Shown: positions 7,557-14,786 of the stretch, one piece after another | How the letters are laid out: each line of letters opens with the position of its first letter | How positions within the stretch are numbered: the first letter of the stretch is position 1 | NCBI GenBank assembly: GCA_034437795.1 | Contig: DAOTTI010000202.1 | Location: forward strand, 1 to 21,039 | DNA from: DAOTTI01 sp034437795 | Lineage (GTDB): Bacteria; Chloroflexota; UBA11872; UBA12225 | Direction of reading: 5' to 3' | DNA length: 21,039 nt | The notes under the pieces: generated by a model | Database searches by the model: none | The model's input: only the letters and a program-made list of their open reading frames with translations | What the model was told of the DNA's origin: nothing | Program-made: the position numbers and the translations under genes

Positions 7557-8642
7557 ATGGCCAGGCGTAAACGGACGGGGGGCGAGGCGGGCGGGCGGCT
7601 CCCCGTCAACCGCGACCTCGTCGTGCTGGGCGACGTTCGTACGGTGCCGGTGACCCTGAAAGAGAAGGGCGGCCAGCCCTACCAGCCGGATGCGGCCGTG
7701 TGGGTCCACGAGGCCAGCGGCATGGTCTATGGCTTCATGCTCGGGCCGCCCGGCCAGCGCGCGCCGCTGCTGGCAGAGGCGCTGTTCTCCCCCGGACCGG
7801 CGCCCTTCGGCCCGCGTACGGAGCTCCCCGGGCAGGTGGTCCTCTTCGATGAGCGACTGGCGAGCGAGTTCGCGCCCCTGCGCGGGGATGCCCAGATTGA
7901 GCTCTACATCTCCGAGCCGGACGAGAGGTTCGACGAGCTATTCAGCTCCCTGTTCCAGTACCTGGAGGACCAGAACCGGCCGGAATCGGCGCTGCCGGAT
8001 GAGGCGCTGCGGCCGCTGTGCGCCGCGGCGGCGCGCCTGTGGCGCTTGAAGCCGTGGCAGTTCATGTACGACCAGCCGCCAGTGGAGCTCAGGGAGGTTA
8101 TAGCCGGCACGGTGAAGGCGGGCGCCGGCCAGGGCCGGCCGCTCTACGCCTGCGTCCTGGGCGCCAACGAGGAGCTGTTCGGCGTGGCCTTTTACACCTC
8201 GCTCGACGACTACCGGCGGTTCCGCGAGATCGGGGAAGGGGTGCTCAGCGGGCCGGGGGCGCCGGCCGGCTCACCACCGGCCGCGCCGGACGCAGCGGAG
8301 CTTCTGGGCGCCCTGCAGCGCCGGTGCTTCCTGGTCAGCTTTGACGATCGGGAGGACCTGCGCCCTGAGTACCTGGCGCAACTGGAGCGCAACGGCTGGC
8401 CCGCCGATTGCCCCATGGCCCCCCAGTTTGCCGCCGTTGGCGGCCCGGCCGAGCCGGGTGAGCTGGAAGCGGGGGACGCCGCGCGCATCGCGCTGGCGAT
8501 CGAGGCGCTGGCGCGCTTCTGCGAACGCCACGAGGACGCCATCGCCGCCGAGGCCTATATGGACGCACCGGTTCGGGACACGATCAGCGTGCGGCGGGAA
8601 GGGAAGGTGATCAAGGTGCAGGCGCGGATGCCGGCGGAGTAG
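7557..8642 (+). CDS. Uncharacterised protein resembling DUF7309/DUF6930-type proteins
   Basis: I do not recognise a function. The 361-residue product starts at ATG 7557 (MARRKRTGGE). The frame extends upstream to 7359, but that part has the composition of a shadow frame. It has no signal peptide and no clear membrane segment. The segment 'LWRLKPWQFMYDQPPVEL', followed by 'LYACVLGANEELFGVAFYTSLDDYRRF', recalls uncharacterised families in which a 'KPW' helix leads into a strand pair; those families are annotated only as DUFs. A Pro/Ala/Gly-rich linker near residue 235 separates this from a C-terminal part with 'CFLVSFDDREDL' and a late 'ISVRREGKVIKVQARMP' strand pair. The family call is from memory and tentative. 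It is divergent from the deacetylase gene, and SBP3 follows after a repeat-rich 190-bp gap. Confidence 0.65.
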   Translation: MARRKRTGGEAGGRLPVNRDLVVLGDVRTVPVTLKEKGGQPYQPDAAVWVHEASGMVYGFMLGPPGQRAPLLAEALFSPGPAPFGPRTELPGQVVLFDERLASEFAPLRGDAQIELYISEPDERFDELFSSLFQYLEDQNRPESALPDEALRPLCAAAARLWRLKPWQFMYDQPPVELREVIAGTVKAGAGQGRPLYACVLGANEELFGVAFYTSLDDYRRFREIGEGVLSGPGAPAGSPPAAPDAAELLGALQRRCFLVSFDDREDLRPEYLAQLERNGWPADCPMAPQFAAVGGPAEPGELEAGDAARIALAIEALARFCERHEDAIAAEAYMDAPVRDTISVRREGKVIKVQARMPAE

Positions 8643-8650
8643 GGGGCAAT

Positions 8651-8678
8651 GCATAATACGTAATGCGTAATACGTAAG
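8651..8678. repeat. A+T-rich tandem 14-mer
   Basis: GCATAATACGTAAT (8651-8664) is followed directly by GCGTAATACGTAAG (8665-8678), matching at 12 of 14 positions. This is one of the few A+T-rich patches in the window and begins 9 bases after a stop codon. TAATAC is -10-like, so it could be a promoter core, but no matching -35 is evident. Confidence 0.7.
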
Positions 8679-8729
8679 GGGGACGCATGGTGTGGTTTGG
8701 GATGGAGAGCGGCGGGTAGTATTGCGACG

Positions 8730-8757
8730 AGCGTTTTCGGATCAGCGTTTGCGGATC
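8730..8757. repeat. Tandem 14-mer upstream of SBP3, possible operator
   Basis: AGCGTTTTCGGATC (8730-8743) is immediately repeated as AGCGTTTGCGGATC (8744-8757), with one mismatch. It lies 75 bp before the SBP3 start. Tandem sites 14 bp apart could bind a regulator, but this is inference. Confidence 0.55.
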
Positions 8758-8832
8758 AGAGGCGTGCAGTGTAGAGCAGGTGAAGGGCTCGTTGCGTCAT
8801 GGGGGCATCGCACTGACGGGGAGGGAGAGCGC

Positions 8833-10197
8833 ATGAATGAGGAGGGCTGGGGCAGGAGCGTCACTCGTCGGGCCGTGGCCGGTGCAGGTGTGACGCTTCC
8901 GGCAGGAGCGGCCGCTGCCTGCGGACTGCTTGGGAGAGGGCAACCGGCTGCCGGTGGGGCCGGCCGCGCGGAGCTAGCCCAGCCGGCCGCGCTGGAGTGG
9001 CTGACGCGCCAGCCATACGAGCCGGCCTTCGAGGCCGCGATCAGGCTCTTCCGCGCCAGGTTTCCTCAGGCGGAGGTCCGGCGCGACCAGCAGGCGAACA
9101 ACAACTCCTTCAATCAGAAGCTAGAGACGCTCATCGCCGCCGGCACTCCACCCGACGTGGCCTTCGCCGTGGGCTCGACCTACCATGGCCAGGCGGCGCA
9201 GGGCTTCTATGAAGACCTGACGCCCTACGTGGCCAGAGACAAGTCCTTCGACGTGAACGACTTCGTGCCCTTCTGGATCGAGGCGGGCAGGTTTCGCGGC
9301 AAGCTCTATTTCTTCCCCTTTGATCCCGGCACGATGGTGGTGTTCTGGAACAAGCGCCTGTTCACCAACGCGGGCCTGCCCGCGCCGGACTCGCGCCAGA
9401 CGCTAACCTGGCCCCAGTTCCTGGAGATGGCCAGGCAGCTCACGAGGGTCCCTCCGGCGGTCCCGGAAAGCCAGGTGCAGTTTGGCGCAGCGCTCGCCCA
9501 GGAGCGCCTCTGGTACCTGCTGCCCTGGCAGATAGGGGTCGAGGTGTTCGATAAGGACTTCACCCGCTGCCAGCTCAACGACCCGCGCGCCATCGACGCC
9601 ATCCAGTTTGCGGCCGACCTGCGGGGCAAGCATGGGGTGTGGCGGCCGGTCACCTTTCAGGGGCCGCCGACGAGCTTTCCGGCCGGCAACGTCGGGCTGC
9701 AGCATACCGGCTACTGGCAGGCCGGCCCGTATCGCGAGCAGATGAAGCCGAAGGGTGAGGACTTCGACGTCATTCCCTTCCCCACCTTCCCTGGCCGGCC
9801 CCGGCTGACGATCGGCTGGGGCTCCGGCCACGCCATCGTGGCCGGCTCGAAGCAGAAGGCCATTGCCTGGGAGTTCGTCAAAGTGCTCTCCGAGAAGGAG
9901 GTGTACGAGATGCTGCTGGAGCAAGGGGTCATGCAACCAGTGCGGCGCTCCCAGGCCAATAGCCCTGCCTTCCGCCGGCAGACGCCGCCCTATAGCTTTG
10001 ACGTGCCGCTGGACGACACCAGGACGGCCCGCACGCCACCGTTCCACCCCGCGATGGCCGAGCTGCCCAGCCTGCTGGAGCAAGGGCTGGCAGACGCCTA
10101 CGCTGGCAAGAGCGGGGTCAAGCCGCTGATCGAGCAGCTCGTGCCTCAGATCAACCAGAAGCTGGCGGAGTACAATACCCGCTTCCCGGCGAGGTAG
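8833..10197 (+). CDS. Extracellular solute-binding lipoprotein, family 1 (SBP3)
   Basis: This 454-residue binding protein starts at ATG 8833, behind GGGGAGGGAGAGCGC. The frame is open upstream to 8692, but the signal peptide only makes sense from Met at 8833. The signal is 'GRSVTRRAVAGAGV' with twin Arg12-Arg13, then an Ala-rich stretch ending in 'AAAAC' with Cys30. Family motifs are 'VVFWNKRLFTNAGLPAPDS' for the N-lobe and 'AIAWEFVKVLSEKEVYE' for the C-lobe; 'IGWGSGHAIVAGS' fits the strand before it. It stands apart from other same-strand genes: 190 bp of repeats upstream and a 343-bp repeat-filled spacer downstream. It is probably anchored outside the membrane and serves an ABC importer encoded elsewhere. 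Substrate unknown, sugar-like by family. Confidence 0.92.
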   Translation: MNEEGWGRSVTRRAVAGAGVTLPAGAAAACGLLGRGQPAAGGAGRAELAQPAALEWLTRQPYEPAFEAAIRLFRARFPQAEVRRDQQANNNSFNQKLETLIAAGTPPDVAFAVGSTYHGQAAQGFYEDLTPYVARDKSFDVNDFVPFWIEAGRFRGKLYFFPFDPGTMVVFWNKRLFTNAGLPAPDSRQTLTWPQFLEMARQLTRVPPAVPESQVQFGAALAQERLWYLLPWQIGVEVFDKDFTRCQLNDPRAIDAIQFAADLRGKHGVWRPVTFQGPPTSFPAGNVGLQHTGYWQAGPYREQMKPKGEDFDVIPFPTFPGRPRLTIGWGSGHAIVAGSKQKAIAWEFVKVLSEKEVYEMLLEQGVMQPVRRSQANSPAFRRQTPPYSFDVPLDDTRTARTPPFHPAMAELPSLLEQGLADAYAGKSGVKPLIEQLVPQINQKLAEYNTRFPAR

Positions 10198-10298
10198 GGC
10201 AGCGCAGCCGCCGCAGCGTCCAGACGGGGCACATGCGTATCGCGTCCGGATCAGCTGCGCCGGACCCCTACCCCCTTCGGCCCCCCGCTCCGACGCGG

Positions 10299-10378
10299 GG
10301 ACGCGGAGACACGGGGACGCGGAGACACGGGGACGCGGAGACGCGGGGACGCGGAGACACGGGGACGCGGAGACACGG
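10299..10378. repeat. 16-bp minisatellite array
   Basis: Five consecutive copies of GGACGCGGAGACACGG lie at 10299-10314, 10315-10330, 10331-10346, 10347-10362 and 10363-10378. Only the third differs, by one base (GCGG for ACGG). Partial copies flank the array, from about 10291 to 10386. It sits inside the 343-bp gap between SBP3 and the nucleoside hydrolase. The unit length of 16 excludes a coding repeat. Confidence 0.95.
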
Positions 10379-10399
10379 AGACGCGGCGAGGGGGGACGA

Positions 10400-10459
10400 G
10401 GGCCAGGGGGGAGCGGACAGACGTCACCCCCTGGCCCCCTCTCCAAGGCCGAGAGGGGG
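10400..10459. other. Two overlapping, mutually exclusive hairpins
   Basis: GGGCCAGGGGG (10400-10410) pairs perfectly with CCCCCTGGCCC (10427-10437) across a 16-base loop. CCCCCTCTC (10435-10443) pairs perfectly with GAGAGGGGG (10451-10459) across 7 bases. The two stems share 10435-10437, so they compete. This may be the SBP3 terminator, an attenuator-like switch ahead of the nucleoside hydrolase, or a dispersed spacer repeat. The remaining 80 bases to the next start hold only the 10-bp palindrome CACGGCCGTG (10469-10478). Confidence 0.55.
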
Positions 10460-10540
10460 GACGACGGCCACGGCCGTGCGCCTGGGCCCCGTGACGCCCC
10501 ACCTGGCTGCGCCAGTACATGCAAAGGAACCAGAAGCGCT

Positions 10541-11434
10541 ATGACCCTATCCCGACGCGTTCCGGTTGTGCCCCCGCCGGGGCAGCGCATTCCCGTCGTG
10601 ATTGACAGCGACGCGGCGAACGAGGTGGACGACCAGTACGCAATCGCCCTGGCCTTGCGCTCGCCGGAGCGGCTCGAGTTGCGGGGCCTGGTGGCGGCGC
10701 ACTTCGGCGATCGGGGCGGCGCGGCGGGCATTGAGCAGTCTTATGAGGAGATCCAGCGCGTGCTGGCGGCAGCCGGCCTGGCCGGCCGCGTGCCCGTGCT
10801 CCGCGGCAGCCATCCGCTCCGCTACAGTGACGAGCCCTCGCCCTCGGAGGGAGTAAGCTTCATCGTCGAGGAGGCAAGGCAGGCGACGCCGGAGCACCCA
10901 CTGTGGATCGTGCTCCTTGGCCCCGCGACGGATGCGGTGGCCGCCTATCTGGCCGATCCGTCGATCGTGGACCGCGTCGTGGTGCTCTACCACGGCCGGA
11001 CCCGCTGGCCGGAGAAGTGCTGGAACTTCAACGTCTACAACGACGTACGCGCCGCCCGCGCCCTCTTTCACGGCCCGCTACCGCTGGTGCTCTTCGATAC
11101 GGGGACGTATCTGCGCCAGCCGATGGCGGAGGCGGAGGCGCAGCTTGCGCCGCACGGCGCGCTGGGCCGCTACCTGGTCGAGATCCGCCGGCGTCGGCCG
11201 CAGTGGGCAGCGCCGGACAAAGGTCTATTTGACCTGGGGGACATCGCCTTTCTCGTCGCCCCATCCCTGGCGGAGTGGGAGGAGGTCCCCGTGCCATCGG
11301 TGAACTGGGACCTCGCCTACGACCACACGCGGACGCACGGCCGCATGCTGCGCATCTACCACATCGACCGCGCTGGCACGTTTCGGCTCCTGGCCGAGCG
11401 CCTCGGGCGCTGGGCACAGGGGACGCCCGAGTAA
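10541..11434 (+). CDS. Nucleoside hydrolase family protein (IU-NH type)
   Basis: Inosine-uridine-preferring nucleoside hydrolases cleave ribonucleosides into base and ribose using a Ca2+ held by an N-terminal Asp cluster. That cluster is clear here: 'IPVVIDSDAANEVDDQYAI' with Asp22, Asp24, Asp30 and Asp31. 'LWIVLLGPATDAVAAYL' is the typical second strand-helix unit ('GPLTNVA' in classical members), 'WNFNVYNDVRAARALF' matches the family's 'EFN...DPEAA' region, and 'VNWDLAYDHTRTHGRM' supplies the late active-site residues. At 297 residues it is slightly short but complete. ATG 10541 has AAAGGAA about 14 bases upstream. Members with divergent cores, like this one, may act on other N- or O-glycosides, so a true nucleoside substrate is not certain. 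No signal peptide was seen. Confidence 0.82.
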   Translation: MTLSRRVPVVPPPGQRIPVVIDSDAANEVDDQYAIALALRSPERLELRGLVAAHFGDRGGAAGIEQSYEEIQRVLAAAGLAGRVPVLRGSHPLRYSDEPSPSEGVSFIVEEARQATPEHPLWIVLLGPATDAVAAYLADPSIVDRVVVLYHGRTRWPEKCWNFNVYNDVRAARALFHGPLPLVLFDTGTYLRQPMAEAEAQLAPHGALGRYLVEIRRRRPQWAAPDKGLFDLGDIAFLVAPSLAEWEEVPVPSVNWDLAYDHTRTHGRMLRIYHIDRAGTFRLLAERLGRWAQGTPE

Positions 11435-11487
11435 GCTGCTGGTGAGTAGTAAGGGCCGAGTAGCGAGTAGCGAGGGCCGAGTGGCGG
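11427..11487. repeat. GAGTAGC/GGGCCGAGT repeats after a stop codon
   Basis: The nucleoside hydrolase ends in CCCGAGTAA. The next 50 bases echo this context: GTGAGTAGTAAGGGCCGAGT, AGCGAGTAGCGA and GGGCCGAGTGGCGG. It lies between convergent genes. The pattern is degenerate, with a core of GAGTAG or CCGAGT repeated five times. Confidence 0.6.
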
Positions 11488-11550
11488 GGGCTGACGCTGG
11501 TCTATCCTGGGTCCTTCACGGCCGGCGTTCAGGCCCCTCTCTCTACCAGG

Positions 11551-12237
11551 TTAGCCGTCCAAGAGGCGGATGCGCAGGTTGCGGTAGGCGACGGGGCCGT
11601 GGTCGCCCTGGAGGCGCAGCGGGCCACGGGGGATATCCTGGTCGTGCCAGGCGCCCCGCGTCGGCCCCGTGCACTCCACGCCCTCGTGAATGACCACGCC
11701 ATTGTGCAGGACGCGCTCGAAGCGGGCATTGGCGATCTTTGTGCCGGCGGCGTCGAACCTGGGGGCGCGGAACACGACGTCGTAGGTCTGCCACTCGCCC
11801 GGCGGGCGCGAGGCGTTGGTGCGGGGAGCCACGCCGTCGTAGGCGGTGCGGGTCTCCGCGATCCAGCGGGGATAGATGGCGCCACAGGAGTGTGTCGTCA
11901 GCTCGCTGTCCGGCGTGCCCCAGCTATCCAGGATCTGGATCTCGTACTGGCCCATCAGGTAGACGCCGGAGTTGGAGCGCCTGGCCACGCAGAACTCCAG
12001 GTGGAGCTCGCAGTCGCCATGCTCGAGCACGGTGTGGAGGTCGGCGGTGCGGCCATCATCGCCGTTCATCAGGATGCCGGTCCCCGCCTCACCGAGGAGG
12101 AGTTGGTCGTTCGCCGGATGCAGGCGCACCGCGCCCACCACCTTCCACTTGTGGTCCGGCGCGTCCTGACCCTGCCCCGTTCGCCCGCGCCAGCCGTCCA
12201 GGCTCTTGCTGTCGAAGAGCTCGATCCAATCGCTCAT
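11551..12237 (-). CDS. DUF1080 / 3-keto-disaccharide hydrolase domain protein
   Basis: This is a single-domain, 228-residue member of the DUF1080 family (concanavalin-like fold), some members of which hydrolyse 3-keto-glucosides. Landmarks are 'WIELFDSKSLDGWRG' at the start, 'GDCELHLEFCVARRSNSGVYL' continuing into 'YEIQILDSWG' (residues 98-107), 'CGAIYPR' at mid-length, 'GEWQTYDVVFRAPRF', and the ending 'GPLRLQGDHGPVAYRNLRIR', which is the classic 'I.LQ.HG..V.FRNI' signature. There is no signal peptide, unlike many secreted DUF1080 proteins, so this one probably works in the cytoplasm. ATG 12237 has AGGGAAGGA upstream on the minus strand. It is divergent from the PhyH-type dioxygenase; such pairs recur in glycan clusters, and oxidation before cleavage is plausible but unproven. 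Confidence 0.88.
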   Translation of the reverse strand: MSDWIELFDSKSLDGWRGRTGQGQDAPDHKWKVVGAVRLHPANDQLLLGEAGTGILMNGDDGRTADLHTVLEHGDCELHLEFCVARRSNSGVYLMGQYEIQILDSWGTPDSELTTHSCGAIYPRWIAETRTAYDGVAPRTNASRPPGEWQTYDVVFRAPRFDAAGTKIANARFERVLHNGVVIHEGVECTGPTRGAWHDQDIPRGPLRLQGDHGPVAYRNLRIRLLDG

Positions 12238-12479
12238 CTTTCCGATCCTTCCCTTCTATCACGCGCACTGCGCCGTGTGGCGGGCCAAAGGGTACCGGTT
12301 GGCCGGCGCGGGCGGCCGGTGCCGGATAGAAGGCCGCTCGACGGCCGGACTGCGATCTGGCCACGTGCCACCCCCTGCGTGGCACAATGCGGGTCGCCAG
12401 AGCGGCATGGCCGCGAGCTGATACTGAGCGACGCTGGCACTGAGCGAATTGACGCTGATGGAGAGAGGAAGGAGCAACG
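12238..12479. promoter_or_regulatory. Divergent regulatory region with a 7-7-7 dyad
   Basis: This 242-bp spacer serves two divergent genes. GTGCCAC (12365-12371) and GTGGCAC (12379-12385) form a perfect dyad around a 7-base centre, the size of a typical repressor operator. Nearer the dioxygenase start, ACTGAGCGA occurs at 12423-12431 and 12439-12447, and GACGCTG at 12430-12436 and 12451-12457, giving an imperfect tandem repeat. GAGAGGAAGGAG is the ribosome-binding site for the gene at 12480. No sure -35/-10 elements were found. Confidence 0.45.
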
Positions 12480-13403
12480 ATGGCCACGGCAGCCCTGCCC
12501 CGACTGACGGCGCTCAAGCATGAGGTGGACACCAGCCCGCAGAAGTTTGGCGAACTGCGCCGCTCGGACCACCTGATCGGGAACACGCCTGCGCTGCGGG
12601 AGCGGATGGAGGAAGACGGCTACCTGTTTCTGCCGGGCCTGCTGGACCGTGACGAGGTGATTGGCGCGCGGCACAGCATCATGGAGATGCTGGCGGAGGA
12701 AGGACTGCTGGAGCCGGGGACGCCGGTAGACGACGGGATCGCCGCGCGGCAGCCGGCGCCCGGCAAGGCGGGGGTACGCAATGACCTGGCTCGGCGGTCG
12801 GCTGCGCTGCAGCGCCTGCTCTACGCCGGCCGGATGATGGCCTTCTACCGTGACCTCCTGGGTGGCGACGTGCTGCACTACACCTATACCTGGCTGCGAC
12901 CCCGCCTGCCGGGGGGCGCCACGGCGCCGCACTACGACATCGTCTTCATGGGGCGCGGCACCAGCCGGCTCTACACGGCCTGGACGCCGCTCAGCGACAT
13001 CACGTACGAGATGGGCGGGCTGATGGTCCTGGAAGGCTCGCACCGGCTGGAGCGCCTCAAGAACACCTACGGCCGCAAGGACGTGGACACCTACTGCACC
13101 AACCTGCCCCACGCCGCGGAGCGGGCCACGGGGCAGAAGATGTTCACCGGGCAGCTCTCACGCAACCCGGTCAAGCTGCGCGACACGCTCGGGGGCCGCT
13201 GGCTGACGGCGGAGTTCCGCATGGGCGACGTGCTGACGTTCGGCATGTACACCCTGCACTGCAGCCTGGATAACCAGAGCGATCGGGTGCGCCTGTCCTG
13301 CGATTCGCGCTACCAGCTGGCCTCCGAGCCGGCGGACCACCGCTGGATCGGTGAGGAGCCGCCGGGGCACGCCGCGGCCATCCGGCTCGGCCGGATCTGC
13401 TAA
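12480..13403 (+). CDS. Phytanoyl-CoA dioxygenase (PhyH) family protein
   Basis: This is an Fe(II)/2-oxoglutarate-dependent oxygenase of the PhyH family; members hydroxylate varied small molecules. The 307-residue protein has the iron triad His151-x-Asp153 ('APHYDIVFMG') and His260 ('YTLHCSLDN'), with Arg271 ('DRVRLSCDSRYQ') placed to bind 2-oxoglutarate. The N-terminal 'MEEDGYLFLPGLLDRDEV' and the central 'WTPLSDITYEMGGLMVLEGSHR' are also diagnostic. ATG 12480 follows AGGAAGGAGCAACG. Neighbours are a DUF1080 gene (divergent) and mannonate dehydratase (downstream, 249 bp away), suggesting a role in sugar or modified-sugar catabolism rather than fatty-acid alpha-oxidation. The real substrate is unknown. 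Confidence 0.9.
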   Translation: MATAALPRLTALKHEVDTSPQKFGELRRSDHLIGNTPALRERMEEDGYLFLPGLLDRDEVIGARHSIMEMLAEEGLLEPGTPVDDGIAARQPAPGKAGVRNDLARRSAALQRLLYAGRMMAFYRDLLGGDVLHYTYTWLRPRLPGGATAPHYDIVFMGRGTSRLYTAWTPLSDITYEMGGLMVLEGSHRLERLKNTYGRKDVDTYCTNLPHAAERATGQKMFTGQLSRNPVKLRDTLGGRWLTAEFRMGDVLTFGMYTLHCSLDNQSDRVRLSCDSRYQLASEPADHRWIGEEPPGHAAAIRLGRIC

Positions 13404-13425
13404 CGCCCATGCTTTCCACGGCGCG

Positions 13426-13526
13426 GTAGTAGGTGGTAGTAGGTGATGCCCGGATTCCAGCTCCAGTAGGTAGTAGGTGATGCCCCGATTCCAGCTCCAG
13501 TAGGTAGCAGGTGAGGCCCTGGTTCC
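13426..13526. repeat. 34-bp tandem repeat ahead of mannonate dehydratase
   Basis: Two nearly identical 34-bp units (13436-13469 and 13470-13503, one mismatch) begin with GTAGTAGGTGATGCCC and end with CCAGCTCCAGTAG. A 10-base partial copy precedes them (13426-13435) and a diverged partial copy follows (13504-13526). No unique spacers separate the units, so this is not a CRISPR array. It fills half of the 249-bp gap before the gene at 13653; the rest of the gap shows nothing beyond the ribosome-binding site. Confidence 0.9.
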
Positions 13527-13652
13527 GTGGTTACGACCCAGGGAGTGACAGGGTGAGGGGGTGCGTCATGCGTGCCAGTGGCCGGGCTGGGAGCCGGTCT
13601 GGCACCCTTGAGGGCGCACACACGACGAGCAGACGGAGAGGGGAGAGGCAAC

Positions 13653-14723
13653 ATGGCAGCGACGACCGAAGGGAATGCGGGCATGGCCACCCGTTCAGCC
13701 GAGGTGGCCAGGGCACGGATGATCCCCGTGCCGCCGGGGATCAAGGTGGCGGCGCAGCTGTCCCCTGAGCCGGCGGAGGAAGACCTGCTCTGGGTCCGGC
13801 AGATGGGCGTGGAGTGGGTCACTCTCTGGACCGACGGGGCACACGCCGGCTATGAGTACTACGCCAGCCGGCGCGCGCTCTTTGAGCGCTACGGCCTGCG
13901 CATCTACGGCTTCGGGAACTCGGACGTGCACAACCAGCCGGCGATCGTGCTCAACCTGCCCGATCGCGACCGGAAGGTGGAGGAGTACAAGCGCCACCTA
14001 CAGGCCCTGGGCAGGGCTGGCATCCCCTACACGACGTACGCTCACATGGCGAACGGCATCTGGAGCACCGAGCCGGAGACGACGCGCGGTGGCGCTCGCG
14101 CCCGCGCCTTTGATCTGGCCAGGGCCCGCGCCGGGCGCTGGCGGGAGAACGTCTATGCGCTGCCCCTGACCAACGGCCGGGAATATACCGAGGAAGAGCT
14201 GTGGGACAACTTCGCGCGGTTCATCCGCGAGGTGGCGCCCGTCGCCGAGGAGGCGGGGGTGCGCATTGGCATCCACCCCGACGATCCGCCCATCCCCCGC
14301 CTGGGCGGCGTGCCCCGCATCTTCAGCCGGTTCGACGACTACAAGCGGGCGCTGGAGATCGCCAATAGCCCCAACGTCGGCGTCTGCCTCTGTCTCGGCT
14401 GCTGGCTGGAAGGCGGCGAGGCCATGGGCGCCTCACCCGTGGAGGCCATCCACTACTTTGGCCGGCAAGGAAAGCTGTTCAAGATACACTTCCGCAACGT
14501 GAGCGCGCCCCTGCCCCACTTCGTCGAGACCTTCGTCGACAACGGCTACGCCGACATGTACCAGCTCATGAAGGCGCTGCAGGAGGTAGGCTTCTCGGGG
14601 GTGGCCATCCCCGACCACATCCCGCAGATGGCCGGGGACCGCCGGCTGGGGGCGGCCTACACCATCGGCTACATGCGCGCCCTCCAGCACCGCGCCGAAG
14701 CCGAGGTCCCTAAGCCGGTCTAG
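13653..14723 (+). CDS. uxuA: Mannonate dehydratase (UxuA-type)
   Basis: Mannonate dehydratase converts D-mannonate to 2-keto-3-deoxy-D-gluconate in hexuronate catabolism, using a metal in a TIM barrel. The 356-residue product has the expected pocket residues: His208 in 'RIGIHPDDPPIPRLGGVPRI', a Cys-containing strand 'GVCLCLGCWLEGG' (Cys245, 247, 250), His279 in 'FKIHFRNVSAPLPHF', and Asp321-His322 in 'IPDHIPQMAGD', then 'AYTIGYMRAL' as the closing helix. ATG 13653 was chosen for the GGGGAGAGG site upstream; Met11 and Met23 are later options and the frame is open further upstream. It is somewhat shorter than the E. coli enzyme, as in many non-enteric UxuA proteins. No uxaC, uxuB or KDG kinase gene is in the window, so the pathway must be completed elsewhere. 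A related TIM-barrel dehydratase of different specificity cannot be excluded. Confidence 0.85.
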   Translation: MAATTEGNAGMATRSAEVARARMIPVPPGIKVAAQLSPEPAEEDLLWVRQMGVEWVTLWTDGAHAGYEYYASRRALFERYGLRIYGFGNSDVHNQPAIVLNLPDRDRKVEEYKRHLQALGRAGIPYTTYAHMANGIWSTEPETTRGGARARAFDLARARAGRWRENVYALPLTNGREYTEEELWDNFARFIREVAPVAEEAGVRIGIHPDDPPIPRLGGVPRIFSRFDDYKRALEIANSPNVGVCLCLGCWLEGGEAMGASPVEAIHYFGRQGKLFKIHFRNVSAPLPHFVETFVDNGYADMYQLMKALQEVGFSGVAIPDHIPQMAGDRRLGAAYTIGYMRALQHRAEAEVPKPV

Positions 14724-14755
14724 CCCGTAGCCACTTCGGCCGGCGACGAGCTCCG

Positions 14756-14770
14756 TCTCCCTTTGGGAGA
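14756..14770. terminator. TCTCCC-TTT-GGGAGA hairpin between convergent genes
   Basis: A perfect 6-bp stem with a three-base loop lies 33 bases after the mannonate dehydratase stop and 17 bases beyond the SBP4 stop on the other strand. It resembles the spacer hairpins common in Chloroflexota. No T-run follows, so it could be a bidirectional terminator or a dispersed repeat. Confidence 0.45.
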
Positions 14771-14786
14771 GGGTGAGCAACAATCC

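Noticed and set aside
10299..10378. Possible replication iterons or plasmid origin
   Set aside because: The 16-bp units are GC-rich, with no A+T-rich region, no DnaA boxes and no rep gene nearby.
9403..10731. A 442-residue open frame on the minus strand
   Set aside because: It lies opposite SBP3 and the 16-bp array, has no recognisable motif, and includes translated repeat ('SASPCLRVPASPRPRV'). It is a shadow frame typical of high G+C DNA.
13426..13526. Possible CRISPR array
   Set aside because: The 34-bp units touch directly, without unique spacers, and there are no cas genes. It is a tandem repeat.
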